A stretch of DNA of 64,000 nt from CAVRQM01 sp963723455 (GTDB lineage: Bacteria > Pseudomonadota > Alphaproteobacteria > Acetobacterales > Acetobacteraceae), in the NCBI GenBank assembly GCA_963723455.1, contig CAVRQM010000004.1, positions 323,716 to 387,715 of the forward strand. The letters are read 5' to 3'. The notes beneath the pieces are model-generated. The model made no database searches. It saw only the letters and a list, made by a program, of their open reading frames with translations, and was not told the origin of the DNA. The number at the start of each line of letters is the position of its first letter. Within the stretch, counting starts at the first letter, position 1. This document shows, one piece after another, positions 27,154-38,853 of this stretch. The translations under genes were made by a program, and so were the position numbers.

Positions 27154-30100
27154 TCAGCCGATCGCGATGACGGGGTGCAGGCCAGCGCCCGCCGCCAGCG
27201 CCCGCGCGGCTGCCAGGTCGGGGCCGCCGTCATCCTCGGCGACCGACCCCAGACTGGCGCGCAGGCGTGCGAGCGACGCCGCCGAGCCGTCGAGCCGGGC
27301 CAGCGCGACGGCGCTGCGCAGCGCCAGCATCGCCGCGCCCTGTTCCTGCGCGACCGCCATGGCGTCCTCCAGCAGCACGCGCGCCGGCTCGCCGGCGCTG
27401 CCTGCGCCGCCGCGCGGATCGGCTTGCAGCAGCGCCTGCGCCTGCAGTCGCCGCAGTTCGGGGCGCCAGAAGCGCAGGCCGGTGCGGTCGAACTCCGCCA
27501 CGGCGTCGCGCAGCGCCTGCAGCGCCCGCTCGGGCTGGCCGGCGGCCATCAGCATCTCGGCCTGCAGCGCGACATAGATCGGGAAATCCTCGCTGGTGCC
27601 GATGTCGCGCTGGCGGGCGAAGCCTTCCTCCAGCAGATGCAGGCCGGCCGCGGGGTCGCCCCCTGTGGCCGCCGCCCAGCCGGCGAAGATCATTCCTTTG
27701 ACCCGGGCATCCTCCATGCCGTGCTCGCCGGCCAGCTGCATCAGGTCGAGGCCCAATCGCTGCGCCTTGTCGACGTCGCGGCGGAAGGCGTGGCGGACCA
27801 GGTGGATTTCGCTGAAATGCACGGTCGAGCCGACATGGGCCACGCTGTCCAGATGGTCGAGCGCCATCCGGTCCTGCGCCAGGGCCGAGACCGGCCGGCC
27901 CATCATCCACAGGATCAGGGCAAACTGGCCGTGCGCGCACACCTTTGCGTCGTGGTTGCCATAGACATGCGCCTGGTCGCGCAGGTCGTGGCGGTGATAG
28001 ATCCCCAGTCCGCTGTCGATGTGTTCGCAGCAGCGCGCGAAATTGCCGCGATGGAACTCGCTGGCCCAGCCGCAATGATGCGCCTGCAGCAGCAGCGCCG
28101 GGTTGCCGCGCTGCCGCGCCCGCGCCAGCAGCTCATGCGCGCGGTCGAGCATATGGAAGAAATCGCGCGAGACCCGCCACCAGCCCCAGTAGATCGGGAA
28201 ATACCGGTCGGAATCCGGCAGCTCCTGGCATAGCGCATTGGCCGCGGCATACAGCCGCTGCGCCTCCTGCGATCCGTAGCCGTGCAGCACCATCACCGCC
28301 GGCCCGAGCAGCGTCATGAACTCCAGCCGACGCTCGATCAGCTCGGGCGTGTGCGGCAGCGCCTGCATGGCGGACAGGCCGCGCCCCAGCAGCCGCGTCG
28401 CCTCAGTCAGCGCCGAGCGGGTCAGGCTGAGCCGGCCGGCGGCCAGCCAGTACCGGCAGCGACGCCTCCGGGTCGGCGCCCTCGGTCAGATGCAGCGCCA
28501 GCAATTCGGGCTGCGTGCTGGCCAGATCCGGATCGCAGGCCAGCAGCGCGCGGGCCACCTGCAGGTGCAGCGCCTGGCGCGGCCCGCGCAGCAGGCTGCC
28601 ATAGGCGGCGTCGCGCAGCAGCGCATGGGTGAAGGCGCCGGCGCGCTCGCCGTTCGCGCCCTCGGTCAGGATTCCGGCGCGCACCAGCAGATCGACAGCG
28701 TCATCCAGCACCGCTTGGCTGGTGGCAAAGCTCGCCGCGCAGACGCGGGCCAGCACGTCGGAGCGGATGTCGCCGCCGATCACCGCGGCGGCCTGCGCGA
28801 TCTCCTTGGCCTCGCCCAGCCGGTCGAGCCGTCCGGCGAGCAGTTCATGCACCGAGGCCGGAATCAGCGGCTCGGTCGCGTCGGCGTCGGCCAGGCCCAG
28901 ATCGCCGCGCGCGGCCAAGGCGCGCACCACTTCCTCCACGAACAGCGGCACGCCGCCCGCCTTGCGCCCGATCGCGCGCAGCAGCGCGGGAGTGGCCGCG
29001 CCGCCGGGCAGCATCGAGGCGGCAAGCTGGCCCACCTCCGCCTCGGCCAGCGGCTGCAATTCCAGGCGCGCGGCGCCGGGCGGCAGCGCCGACCAGCCGA
29101 GCGCCGGCAGCAGGGCGAAATCCGCGCGCGCGGTCAGCAGCATCAGCACCCGCCGCCCGGCGCAGGCCGCCGCCAGCCGGGCTGCCAGCTCCAGCGTGGT
29201 CGGGTCGAACCACTGCACATCCTCCAGCACCAGGCGTAGCGGGCGCGGCTCGGCCTGCGCCATCAGCAGCCGCACCAGCGCGGCCAGGATCGCCTCGCGC
29301 TGCTGTTCCGGCGTGCCCGTCTGGGCCTGGGACCTGGGCCTGAGCCTGGGCGGCGTCCGCGGCCGGCGCGCCGCCGCCGAGCAGCGGGGCCAGCGCCGGC
29401 GCGCAGGCATCCCAGTCGCGCAGCGCGCCAGTGAGCCGTGCGCGGCCGGACGTCGCGTCCTCGTCGGCGCTTCGCGCCACGCGCTGCAGCCAGGCGATGA
29501 CCGGGCGCAGCGGCGAATCGGTCTCGAACGCCGAGCCTTCCAGCAGGATGGTGCCGGAATCGCCGGCGTCGGCGTCCTGCAGGAACGCCTGCAACAGGCG
29601 CGACTTGCCGATGCCCGGCTCGCCGGACAGCAGCGCCAGCCCGCCCTGGCCGGCCCGCGCGCGCGCCCAGCAGCCACGCAGCGTTCGCATCTCGGGACCA
29701 CGGCCGCACAGCGCCGCCGGGCGGGCGCGGGCGACGCGGCCATGCGCCGCCGCCTCGCGCAGCACCTGCCAAACGCCGTGCGGCTGGCTCAGCCCGCGCA
29801 GCTCGAAGCTGCCCAGGTCTGCGCAGACGAAACGATCGCGCACCCGCCGCCAGGTCGCCTCGCCGATCGCCACCCCGCCGGGCGGCACCAGTCCCTGCAG
29901 CCGTGCGGCCAAGTTCGGCGCGGAGCCGACAACGACATGCCGGTACGTGCCGCCGGCGGTATGCAGGTCGCCCACCACGACCGGCCCGGTGGCGATGCCG
30001 ATGCGCACCGCCAGCGGCTCGCTGCGGGCCGCGCCGGTGGTCGGCACCTCGATCGCGCCGACGCCGCGGGCGATCTCAAGCGCCGCGCGCACGGCGCGTT

Positions 30101-30512
30101 CGGGATCGTTCTCGTTAGCGACCGGAAAGCAGAAATACGCCAGGATCCCGTCGCCCACCATGCGGGTGATGCGGCCGCCGAAGCGGTCGATCGGCCCGGC
30201 GCAGAAATCGCCATAGCGGCGCAGCAGCTCCATCAGGTCTTCCGGCGCCAGCTCCTCGGCCAGCCGCGAGGAGCCGACCAGATCGACGAACATCATGCTG
30301 AGCGGCCGCCGCTCGGCAGCCAGCTGGCTCGGCAGCTCAAGCGAGCCGTCGGCCATGACCGCGCGCAGGAAGCGCTTGCGCTCGCCGATCGTCAGGCCGA
30401 GTTCGCGCAGATTCTCGTCGGTCAGGTCGCCGAACTGCTCGCGCGCGATGCCGCTCGCCTGGAACGATGCGGCGCGCTGACCAAGCCCGATCGAGGCGAG
30501 CCAATCCTGCAA
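27154..30512 (-). CDS. SAM-domain / class III adenylate cyclase / AAA ATPase / TPR signalling protein; two frameshifts
   Basis: Large (~1,120 residue) multidomain regulator. Residues ~1-55 form a sterile-alpha-motif-like domain (QDWLASIGLGQRAASFQASG). A class III nucleotidyl cyclase follows (SMMFVDLVGSSRLAEELA, GRITRMVGDGILAYFCFP, VVGSAPNLAARLQ). An AAA-type ATPase with Walker A LLSGEPGIGKSRLLQAFL and Walker B RLVLEDVQWFDPTTLELA comes next, and a long TPR-like C-terminal half ends GAGLHPVIAIG. Frames change near 29335, within a short GCCTGG-rich repeat, and near 28440. Similarity continues through both. It sits one base upstream of ycaO, so it heads the putative operon and could sense or regulate it. 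The cyclase metal Asp pair appears present; product nucleotide is unknown. Confidence 0.85.
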
Positions 30513-30639
30513 TCCGCGATGTCCCTGTCCCGGCGCCGCCCGTCCGGCAGGACCCGGATCAGTCTAGGATCACGCAAGGAAACCGGATGTCAAATGGCAG
30601 GGCGCCGGGCGCAGGGGCAATCGCCTGAACCGCACCTGC

Positions 30640-30735
30640 AGCGCGGCGAGGCGACGTCCATCAACTGCTGCAGGATGACGTTGTGGCTGGCGCGCAGCAC
30701 CGCGGAGCGAAAGGCGACATCCGCCTGGCACCGCC
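30640..30735 (-). pseudogene. Remnant of a GntR/FadR-family (FCD) regulator
   Basis: In the 237-bp gap between the cyclase gene and tRNA-Leu, the minus strand reads ADVAFRSAVLRASHNVILQQ followed by LMDVAS. This is the hallmark of the FCD ligand-binding domain of FadR-type regulators (D-x-AFHxAVLxASxNxxLxxL). No start, DNA-binding domain or rest of the FCD domain is present, so this is a short gene relic. Nothing else is recognisable in this gap. Confidence 0.55.
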
Positions 30736-30749
30736 GGCCGAACGCGAGT

Positions 30750-30834
30750 TGGTGCGGGTGGTCGGAGTCGAACCGACACTCCTTGCGGAACCGGATTTTG
30801 AGTTCGGCGCGTCTACCAATTCCACCACACCCGC
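30750..30834 (-). tRNA. tRNA-Leu (CAA)
   Basis: An 85-nt class II tRNA. Acceptor GCGGGTG pairs with CACCCGC, and the D arm is GTGGAATTGGTAGAC. Anticodon loop CTCAAAA has anticodon CAA, the variable arm is TTCCGCAAGGAGT, and the T-arm is GTCGG-TTCGACT-CCGAC. The 3' CCA is encoded. The anticodon stem CCGAA/TCCGG contains an A-C mismatch where relatives have G-C. Confidence 0.95.
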
Positions 30835-30918
30835 GTCCTGGCGCGTGGCTGCGGCACAGACCCTAGCCTGATTGTCGCGTCCTGTGGAGATGCGATCCTG
30901 GCCGCGCCGGCGGATCGG

Positions 30919-31476
30919 CTACACCCGCTCGCTTGCGGCGATGGCGACCTTGCAGCCGGCCTTGATGACCCGGTGCAGCAGCCGATAGCCCGGCGTCAGC
31001 TCGGCCTCGTTGTCCAGGCCGATGTCGCGGTGTTCCAGTTCCTCGGCGCGGAACTCCTCGATGGTGGCGCGCAACTCTGCCTCGTCGTCGCCCAGGCTGG
31101 CCGCCTGCGCGGCGTAATGTTCGTCGATCGCCTCCTCCACGGCCACCGTGCAGGCCATCGCCGCGCGCTCGCCCAGCGCCGCCGTCGCCGCGCCCAGCGC
31201 ATAGCCGGCCAGGTGCCACAGCGGCAGCAGCGCGGTCGGCCGTACGCGGCGCTCCGCGATCAGGCCGGCGAAGGTGTCCAGGTGGTGCTGCTCCTGCGCC
31301 TGCATGTGGCGCAGCAGATCGCCCTTGCCGCTGCGGCCCAGCACCGCGAGCTGGCCCTGATAGATGCGCCGGGCGCCGTATTCGCCGGCGTGATCGACCC
31401 GCACCAGCCGCTCGATGCGGTCGCGCGGGGTAGGGTCGCCGGGCAGGCCAGCCGGCGCGTCGGATGTCTCGCTCAT
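30919..31476 (-). CDS. coq7: Demethoxyubiquinone hydroxylase (Coq7 family)
   Basis: Membrane-associated di-iron monooxygenase of ubiquinone synthesis, hydroxylating C6 of demethoxyubiquinone. The two half-sites are visible: Glu in VRVDHAGEYGARRIYQGQL with QAQEQHHLDTF (ExxH), and VAVEEAIDEHYAAQ with RAEELEHRDIG (ExxH). At 185 residues it is Coq7 rather than UbiF size. The start ATG 31476 shares one base with the dsbB stop (TGATG), so the pair is coupled; this dsbB-coq7 pairing recurs in Acetobacteraceae. Confidence 0.95.
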   Translation of the reverse strand: MSETSDAPAGLPGDPTPRDRIERLVRVDHAGEYGARRIYQGQLAVLGRSGKGDLLRHMQAQEQHHLDTFAGLIAERRVRPTALLPLWHLAGYALGAATAALGERAAMACTVAVEEAIDEHYAAQAASLGDDEAELRATIEEFRAEELEHRDIGLDNEAELTPGYRLLHRVIKAGCKVAIAASERV

Positions 31477-31976
31477 CACTCGTCCCCTCGCGTGCGCCAC
31501 AGGAAAGTGGCGAGCGCCACGGCGAACGCCAGGGCGAAGATCAGGTTCATCGCCGCCATGGACAGGGGCAGGCCCGCCAGCAGGTAGGTCGGATCCTCGC
31601 ACGCCTTGGACGGGCGCGCGGGCATGTGCGCCAGCCGGTCGGCGATGCTGCCCCCGGCGACGAAGCGCGGCGCCTGGCATTGCGGCAGCGGGCTGGGCCA
31701 CAGCCGGTTCTCGACCCCGACATGCAGCGCGGCCGCGGCCGCGCCGCTGATCATGCTGATCACCACCAGCGCCGCCGCCACCCGCGCCCACCGCCGTGGC
31801 AGCGCCAGGCCCAGCAGCGACAGCGCGAGCGCCACGCGATACGGCCAGCGTTCGACCAGGCACAGCGCGCAGGGCACCAGGCCGCCCCACCATTCCGAGC
31901 CGAACGCGACCAGCAGCGCGGCCCCGGCCGCCAGCGCCGCCAGCGTCAGCGCCACTCGCAGTCGTGCCAGGATCAT
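31476..31976 (-). CDS. dsbB: Disulfide bond formation protein DsbB family
   Basis: Inner-membrane quinone reductase that reoxidises DsbA. Four hydrophobic segments are apparent (ALTLAALAAGAALLVAF; VALALSLLGLAL; AAALVVISMISGAAAAAL; MNLIFALAFAVALATF). The first redox pair is in VPCALCLVERWPYR (CxxC). The second pair of cysteines is in PLPQCQAP and SKACEDPTYLLAGLPLS. The start is ATG 31976 because the longer reading adds a charged segment with no homologous look. At 166 residues it has normal length. Confidence 0.93.
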   Translation of the reverse strand: MILARLRVALTLAALAAGAALLVAFGSEWWGGLVPCALCLVERWPYRVALALSLLGLALPRRWARVAAALVVISMISGAAAAALHVGVENRLWPSPLPQCQAPRFVAGGSIADRLAHMPARPSKACEDPTYLLAGLPLSMAAMNLIFALAFAVALATFLWRTRGDE

Positions 31977-32165
31977 CCCGGCCTTATGGCGGTGCGGGCT
32001 GCCGCGCCGCAAGCCGGGGCGGCGCGCGCGGCGAAAGGCGATCGACGAGTGCCCACCCGCTGCTCACGGAGCCGTCATGCCAGCCTCCCGACGCCTGCAT
32101 CCCGCGACGATGGGTGACATCGTGGTAGCCGCCCGGAATTACCGTCGGCTAACCTGCTGGAAAAC

Positions 32166-32242
32166 TGGCGGACCCGACACGATTCGAACGTGCGACCTTC
32201 GCCTTCGGAGGGCGACGCTCTATCCAGCTGAGCTACGGGTCC
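32166..32242 (-). tRNA. tRNA-Arg (CCG)
   Basis: A 77-nt cloverleaf. Acceptor GGACCCG pairs with CGGGTCC, and the D arm is GCTCAGCTGGATAGAGC. Anticodon stem TCGCC and GGCGA flank loop CTCCGAA with anticodon CCG. The T-arm is CACG-TTCGAAT-CGTG, and discriminator G precedes the encoded CCA. Confidence 0.96.
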
Positions 32243-32284
32243 GTGCCGCCTGCATAGCGCCAAATTCGCCGCGGCGGAAGGCCG

Positions 32285-33286
32285 TCAGTCCTGCATGTCG
32301 AGCCAGGCCGCCGCCGCGATGTCCGCCCCGGAGGGCAACCGGGCATCCGGGTCGCGCAGCCAGGCCGCGATGTCGCCGATCGGCGCCGCGCGGCCTTGGT
32401 CGCGCAGCATCAGATGGTAGTCGTCCGGGTAGTACGCCGTCCGGATTGCCCGACCCCGCGGCAGCGTGCGCCAGGCCGCGGCCATGGCGCGGGGCGGCAC
32501 CAGCGCGTCATGCCCGCCGTACTGGATCAGCGCCGGCCCGGGCAGGCGGGGCGCGGCGGCCAGGGCGTCGTCCATCAGATCGACCAGCCCGGCCAGCGCG
32601 TCGAACCGTGTCGCATGCAAGGTCAGCGGGTCGCGCGACAGCCGGCGCAGCGCATCGAGGTTGTCGCTGGCCCAGACATGCACCGGGCCGCCCCCCACCA
32701 CCGTCGCCGCCGGCAGGCCGTGCGACAGCAGCCACAAGCCGCTGCGCAGGAACACGTCCATCTCCGCCCGGCCCCACACCGCCGGCGACACCAGCACCCA
32801 GCCGGACACCGCCTCGATCACCGCCGGCGGCCGCGCGGCGGCGAGGCGCATCAGCACCGCCGCGCCCATGCTCTCGCCCATCGCCAGCAGCCGCGTGCCC
32901 GGGTGCCGGCGGGCCAGGCCGCGCAGCATGCTCGCGGCATCGGCGCACAGCGCCGCCGCCCCCGGCCAGCGGCCGCGCCCCGGCGCCTGGCCGAAGCCGC
33001 GCTGGTCGGGCGCATAGACGGCATAGCCCGTCATCGCCAGGATCGGCGCCGGCAGCTCCCATGCGTCGCGGCTGTCGTCGAACCCGTGCAGCGCCAGCAG
33101 CGCCGCCGCCGGCGGCCCGTCCGGCAGCCAGGCGCGGTACGGCAACCTCGCCCCGTCCGCCGCGGTGAACCAGCCGTCGCGCACGGTGGGCGGCGGCGCC
33201 GGCAGGACCATGCGCGGCGGCGCGGCGCAGGATGCGGCCAGCGCGCCGCCGCCGCCCAGGGCGAGCAGGGCGCGGCGCGTCAGCAC
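32285..33286 (-). CDS. Exported alpha/beta-hydrolase (serine hydrolase, lysophospholipase-like)
   Basis: The N-terminus MLTRRALLALGGGGALAASC looks like a twin-arginine-type or lipoprotein signal with a lipobox-like AASC. The alpha/beta-hydrolase core has the oxyanion strand LLALHGFDDSRDAW, APDQRGFGQAPGRG, the nucleophile elbow LLAMGESMGAAVLM (GxSxG), the acid in YGGHDALVPP, and His in YPDDYHLMLRDQG. This pattern fits the monoglyceride-lipase/lysophospholipase subgroup. The substrate is unknown. It is followed by tRNA-Arg and is divergent from the zinc-finger gene. Confidence 0.88.
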   Translation of the reverse strand: MLTRRALLALGGGGALAASCAAPPRMVLPAPPPTVRDGWFTAADGARLPYRAWLPDGPPAAALLALHGFDDSRDAWELPAPILAMTGYAVYAPDQRGFGQAPGRGRWPGAAALCADAASMLRGLARRHPGTRLLAMGESMGAAVLMRLAAARPPAVIEAVSGWVLVSPAVWGRAEMDVFLRSGLWLLSHGLPAATVVGGGPVHVWASDNLDALRRLSRDPLTLHATRFDALAGLVDLMDDALAAAPRLPGPALIQYGGHDALVPPRAMAAAWRTLPRGRAIRTAYYPDDYHLMLRDQGRAAPIGDIAAWLRDPDARLPSGADIAAAAWLDMQD

Positions 33287-33399
33287 GGCGGCGGCACGGT
33301 TGAACCCACGACGCGCCAGGGTATCATGCGCCGGCCCGTCCGGGGCAGTCCCGGCCCCGCACCGACCTGGCCCGCGACCGGGCCCCGAGGAGCCGACCC

Positions 33400-33621
33400 A
33401 TGCCGGAGGTTTTCGCGCCGCCGCAATCCGAGCCGACGCCGATCTACCAGCCGACCGAGATCATCCGCACCGACGACGCGGTGGTCGCCTGCGACGGCGG
33501 CGCCGGCGCGCTCGGCCATCCGCGCGTCTGGCTGCGCATCAAGCAGCGGCAGACGCTGTGCCCGTACTGCTCGCGGCTGTTCGTGCTGAACCCGGGCGCC
33601 GGCCACGACTCTGGACACTGA
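33400..33621 (+). CDS. CHCC-type zinc-finger domain protein
   Basis: A 73-residue protein with VVACDGGAGALGHPRVWL and KQRQTLCPYCSRLFVLNPGA, the C-x(7)-H...CxxC arrangement of the bacterial relative of mitochondrial complex I assembly subunit NDUFS6. Its role in bacteria is not established. A Gly-rich stretch and GAGHDSGH form the end. It lies 50 bp upstream of polA on the same strand. Confidence 0.85.
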   Translation: MPEVFAPPQSEPTPIYQPTEIIRTDDAVVACDGGAGALGHPRVWLRIKQRQTLCPYCSRLFVLNPGAGHDSGH

Positions 33622-33670
33622 CGCGCAGGCGCAAGCCGCGGCGGCGGGCCCGGCCGCGCCGCTGCACCTG

Positions 33671-36382
<2,712 letters not shown>

Positions 36383-36388
36383 AGGTCC

Positions 36389-36466
36389 AAGCAGGTCAAC
36401 GACACGCTGGCCCATTCCGTGGGCGACGCGCTGCTGCGCTGCGCGGACCAGCGCATGCACCGCTGA
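36389..36466 (+). pseudogene. Short GGDEF-domain remnant
   Basis: Right after the polA stop the plus strand reads KQVNDTLAHSVGDALLRCAD followed by QRMHR and a stop. This matches the substrate-binding helix and following turn of diguanylate cyclase GGDEF domains (F-K-x-VND-x-x-GH-x-x-GD-x-LL). No GGDEF signature or start is present, so it is a ~25-codon relic. Confidence 0.6.
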
Positions 36467-36529
36467 GCATGGCCGCGACGCGGCTCTGCGCCGGGCCGAT
36501 GCGCCCGCCGGGACGGGCGGGCGCGGACG

Positions 36530-36847
36530 CTACGCCAAGCCCCTTCGCACCCGCCCGGTGATTTCGCGCTGCACCCGCAGGCTGCGCACGCCCAGCACCT
36601 GCGCCAGGTTGCCCTCGATCCCATGCACCTGATCGGCCGGCATCGACGCCAGCCCGATCTGCACGCGCAGCACGCCGTCGCCGGCGGCCTCGGCGTGCAG
36701 GCTGTCGGGGGCGAGGTCGCGGCGGGCAAACGGGGCCAGCAGGCGCGGCAGCAGGCCGGGCAGCTGGTCGGCGACGACATCGAAGCGGACGCGGGCGTGC
36801 TGGCCTAGCACGGACCAGGATTGCAGGGCGACGGGATCGGCGGACAT
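36530..36847 (-). CDS. ACT-like domain protein, function unknown
   Basis: A 105-residue protein, MSADPVALQSWSVLGQHARV onward, with the beta-alpha-beta pattern of an ACT-type regulatory domain (RVRFDVVADQLPGLLPRLLA, GVLRVQIGLASMPADQVHGI, VLGVRSLRVQREITGRV). It resembles the small regulatory subunit of acetohydroxyacid synthase in overall pattern but lacks its length and conserved start. No catalytic domain is next to it. It could bind an amino acid; that is inference. Confidence 0.6.
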   Translation of the reverse strand: MSADPVALQSWSVLGQHARVRFDVVADQLPGLLPRLLAPFARRDLAPDSLHAEAAGDGVLRVQIGLASMPADQVHGIEGNLAQVLGVRSLRVQREITGRVRRGLA

Positions 36848-36960
36848 GACGGGACTCCGAACGGAGTGGACGCGGGCAGCAGAGGCGGCCGGCTGCTCAG
36901 GCAGCCGGGCTGGTAATTCGCCGCTGGGTGGTCCGCATCGTCATGGTCGGATGCTAGCGC

Positions 36961-37998
36961 CTATGCGCCGCCCGGCCAAGTCAGCATCGGCAGGCGCAGC
37001 AGCGGAAACCCCGCCGCGGTCAGCACCCGGTCGCGCAGGCTGACGCCCAGCGGCACCTCTGGCGCGCCGCCGTCCGCGGGCGCGCGCGCCAGCAGCCCCA
37101 GCACCGCCGCGGCCGCCTGCGCCGCGTGCGCGGTCACGACATGCGCCGCCGCCAGCGCGTCCAGCGTCTCGGCATAGCCGAGCAACTGGAACGACGCCTG
37201 CCCGGTCGGCTGCAGCTCAGCATCCAGCGCCAGGTGGCCGCCGCCGGACACCCCGAGCGGTCCGTAGCCCACCGCCAGCCGCCGGACATCCAGCGCGCCG
37301 CCGCTGTCGCGCCACGCCGCCAGCGCCGCGCGGTCGAGCCAGCCCGCCGCGTCGGTCGGCTGCGGCAGCCGGCCGTGCGCCACCAGTTCGAAGGCCGCCG
37401 AGGCGACATGGCGGCCGAGCGGCCAGGCCTCGCCCGGCAGCGGCGCGGGCAGCACGATCGACTGCGCGCTGCCGACCAGGTTCAGCGCCTCGCCGACCGG
37501 CTGGGCCTGCAGATGCAGCAGCGCCGCCTGCACGTCGCGCGGCGGGCCGCCCGCCTCGGCGATGGCCAGACGCAGGCCGCGCGCGTCGGTGGCGACGATG
37601 CCCGACCCGTCCAGCCGCGCGGTCACGCGCCAGTCCGCCGAGGCCAGCGCCAGCGGCGGCAGGCCCGGCACCGACACCCCGACCGGCGCCGGCAGGTCCA
37701 CGCGCAGAGTGCCGGGATCGGTCGGCGATAGGCGCAGCACCACGCGGTCGCTGCGCAGCGCCGCGTCGCCGGCCTGCAGTCGCAGAGCGAAGCTGCGCGT
37801 GGCCGCGGTCGGAAAGCCGCCGGCCCTGGCTTGCCCGGCGGTCACAACCACGCCGCGTGCCGCCATCGCCGCCGCCCAGCGGTCGAAACCACGCGCCAGC
37901 GCCCGCTGCGCCGCGAGCCACAGGGCGGCGTCGGCCAGCACCAGCAGCAGCGCCAGCGCAGCCACGCCGTACAGCCACCGCCGACGTTTCATCCCCAT
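36961..37998 (-). CDS. DUF2125 protein, membrane-anchored
   Basis: A 345-residue protein with one N-terminal membrane anchor (WLYGVAALALLLVLADAALW) and a large beta-rich periplasmic part (GVVVTAGQARAGGFPTAATR, LRVDLPAPVGVSVPGLPPLA). It matches the alphaproteobacterial DUF2125 family, whose function is unknown. The start MGMKRRRW gives a basic leader; ATG 37998 or 37992 is possible. It stands alone on the minus strand with ~150 bp of gene-free sequence to the acyltransferase gene. Confidence 0.82.
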   Translation of the reverse strand: MGMKRRRWLYGVAALALLLVLADAALWLAAQRALARGFDRWAAAMAARGVVVTAGQARAGGFPTAATRSFALRLQAGDAALRSDRVVLRLSPTDPGTLRVDLPAPVGVSVPGLPPLALASADWRVTARLDGSGIVATDARGLRLAIAEAGGPPRDVQAALLHLQAQPVGEALNLVGSAQSIVLPAPLPGEAWPLGRHVASAAFELVAHGRLPQPTDAAGWLDRAALAAWRDSGGALDVRRLAVGYGPLGVSGGGHLALDAELQPTGQASFQLLGYAETLDALAAAHVVTAHAAQAAAAVLGLLARAPADGGAPEVPLGVSLRDRVLTAAGFPLLRLPMLTWPGGA

Positions 37999-38148
37999 CC
38001 CTCACCGGCCGTCGCCGGGGCTGACGAATAAGGTAAAAAGCCAGTCATTGACAGCAGCTTGCCGCGTTCCGCTGGAGCGTCATGGCAGCCGGCGCAACGC
38101 GACATCCACACACTTGTCCACAGCCGGGCGGAGCTGCCGCAAGCCCGG

Positions 38149-38853
38149 TCATGGCGGCGGTCCGGCTGCGAACGCCGCCTCCAGCCGCCGCAGCAGCTCA
38201 TCGCGCGCCAACCCCGCCGGCAGCGCCGGCAGCAGAGTCACCCGGATGGTGCCGGGGCATTTGCGAAAGGCGTTGCGGCCCCAGTAGCGGCCGGAATTGG
38301 TGACCACCGGGATCACCGGCAGTCGCGTGCGCGCCGCCAGCGCGGCGATGCCGGGGTGCAGCGGCGCGTACACCCCGGGGGCGACGCGGGTGCCCTCCGG
38401 GAAGATCACGATCTGCCGGCCCTCGACGGCCGCCACGGCGCCGGCGCGCAGCATGGCGCGCATCGCCGAGGCGCCGGCGGCGCGATCGACCGAGATCATG
38501 CCCGAGACGCGCAGCAGCGTGCCGAACAGCGGCACCTGCATCAGCTCGCGCTTGACCACGTAGCAGAACTCAGGCAGCAGCGCCGCCCACAGCACCGTCT
38601 CGAACGCCGATTGGTGCTGGGCGGCCAGCAGCGCCGCGCCCTCGGTCGGCAGCGCGCCTTCGATCCGCCAAGCGATGCCGGCCAGCGGCCGCAGCCCGGC
38701 AAGGACCGTGCGCGCCCAATGCCGGGCATAGATCAGCGCCGGGCGGCGGCCGCGCAGCCGCACCCACAGCGCCACCAGCGGCGCACCCAGGCAGAAGGCG
38801 AATGTTATGCCATAGAACCACAGGTTAAAGGCCGCCGATCGCAGCCACGTCAT
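38149..38853 (-). CDS. plsC: 1-acyl-sn-glycerol-3-phosphate acyltransferase (PlsC family)
   Basis: Transfers an acyl chain to lysophosphatidic acid at the inner membrane. An N-terminal membrane segment (NLWFYGITFAFCLGAPLVAL) is followed by the acyltransferase block AAQHQSAFETVLWAALLP, an HX4D-type motif with Glu in place of Asp as in many alphaproteobacteria. Then come RELMQVPLFGTLLRVSGMIS, VIFPEGTRVAPGV and IPVVTNSG. At 234 residues it has normal length. The ATG overlaps the ydcF stop (ATGA at 38853-38850), so it is last in the ftsE-ftsX-ydcF-plsC run. Confidence 0.9.
   Translation of the reverse strand: MTWLRSAAFNLWFYGITFAFCLGAPLVALWVRLRGRRPALIYARHWARTVLAGLRPLAGIAWRIEGALPTEGAALLAAQHQSAFETVLWAALLPEFCYVVKRELMQVPLFGTLLRVSGMISVDRAAGASAMRAMLRAGAVAAVEGRQIVIFPEGTRVAPGVYAPLHPGIAALAARTRLPVIPVVTNSGRYWGRNAFRKCPGTIRVTLLPALPAGLARDELLRRLEAAFAAGPPP

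Noticed and set aside
29320..29345. GCCTGG-rich repeat as a programmed frameshift signal in the cyclase gene
   Set aside because: The repeat lies at the frame break, but similar breaks elsewhere in the window lack such repeats, so an indel error is the simpler explanation.
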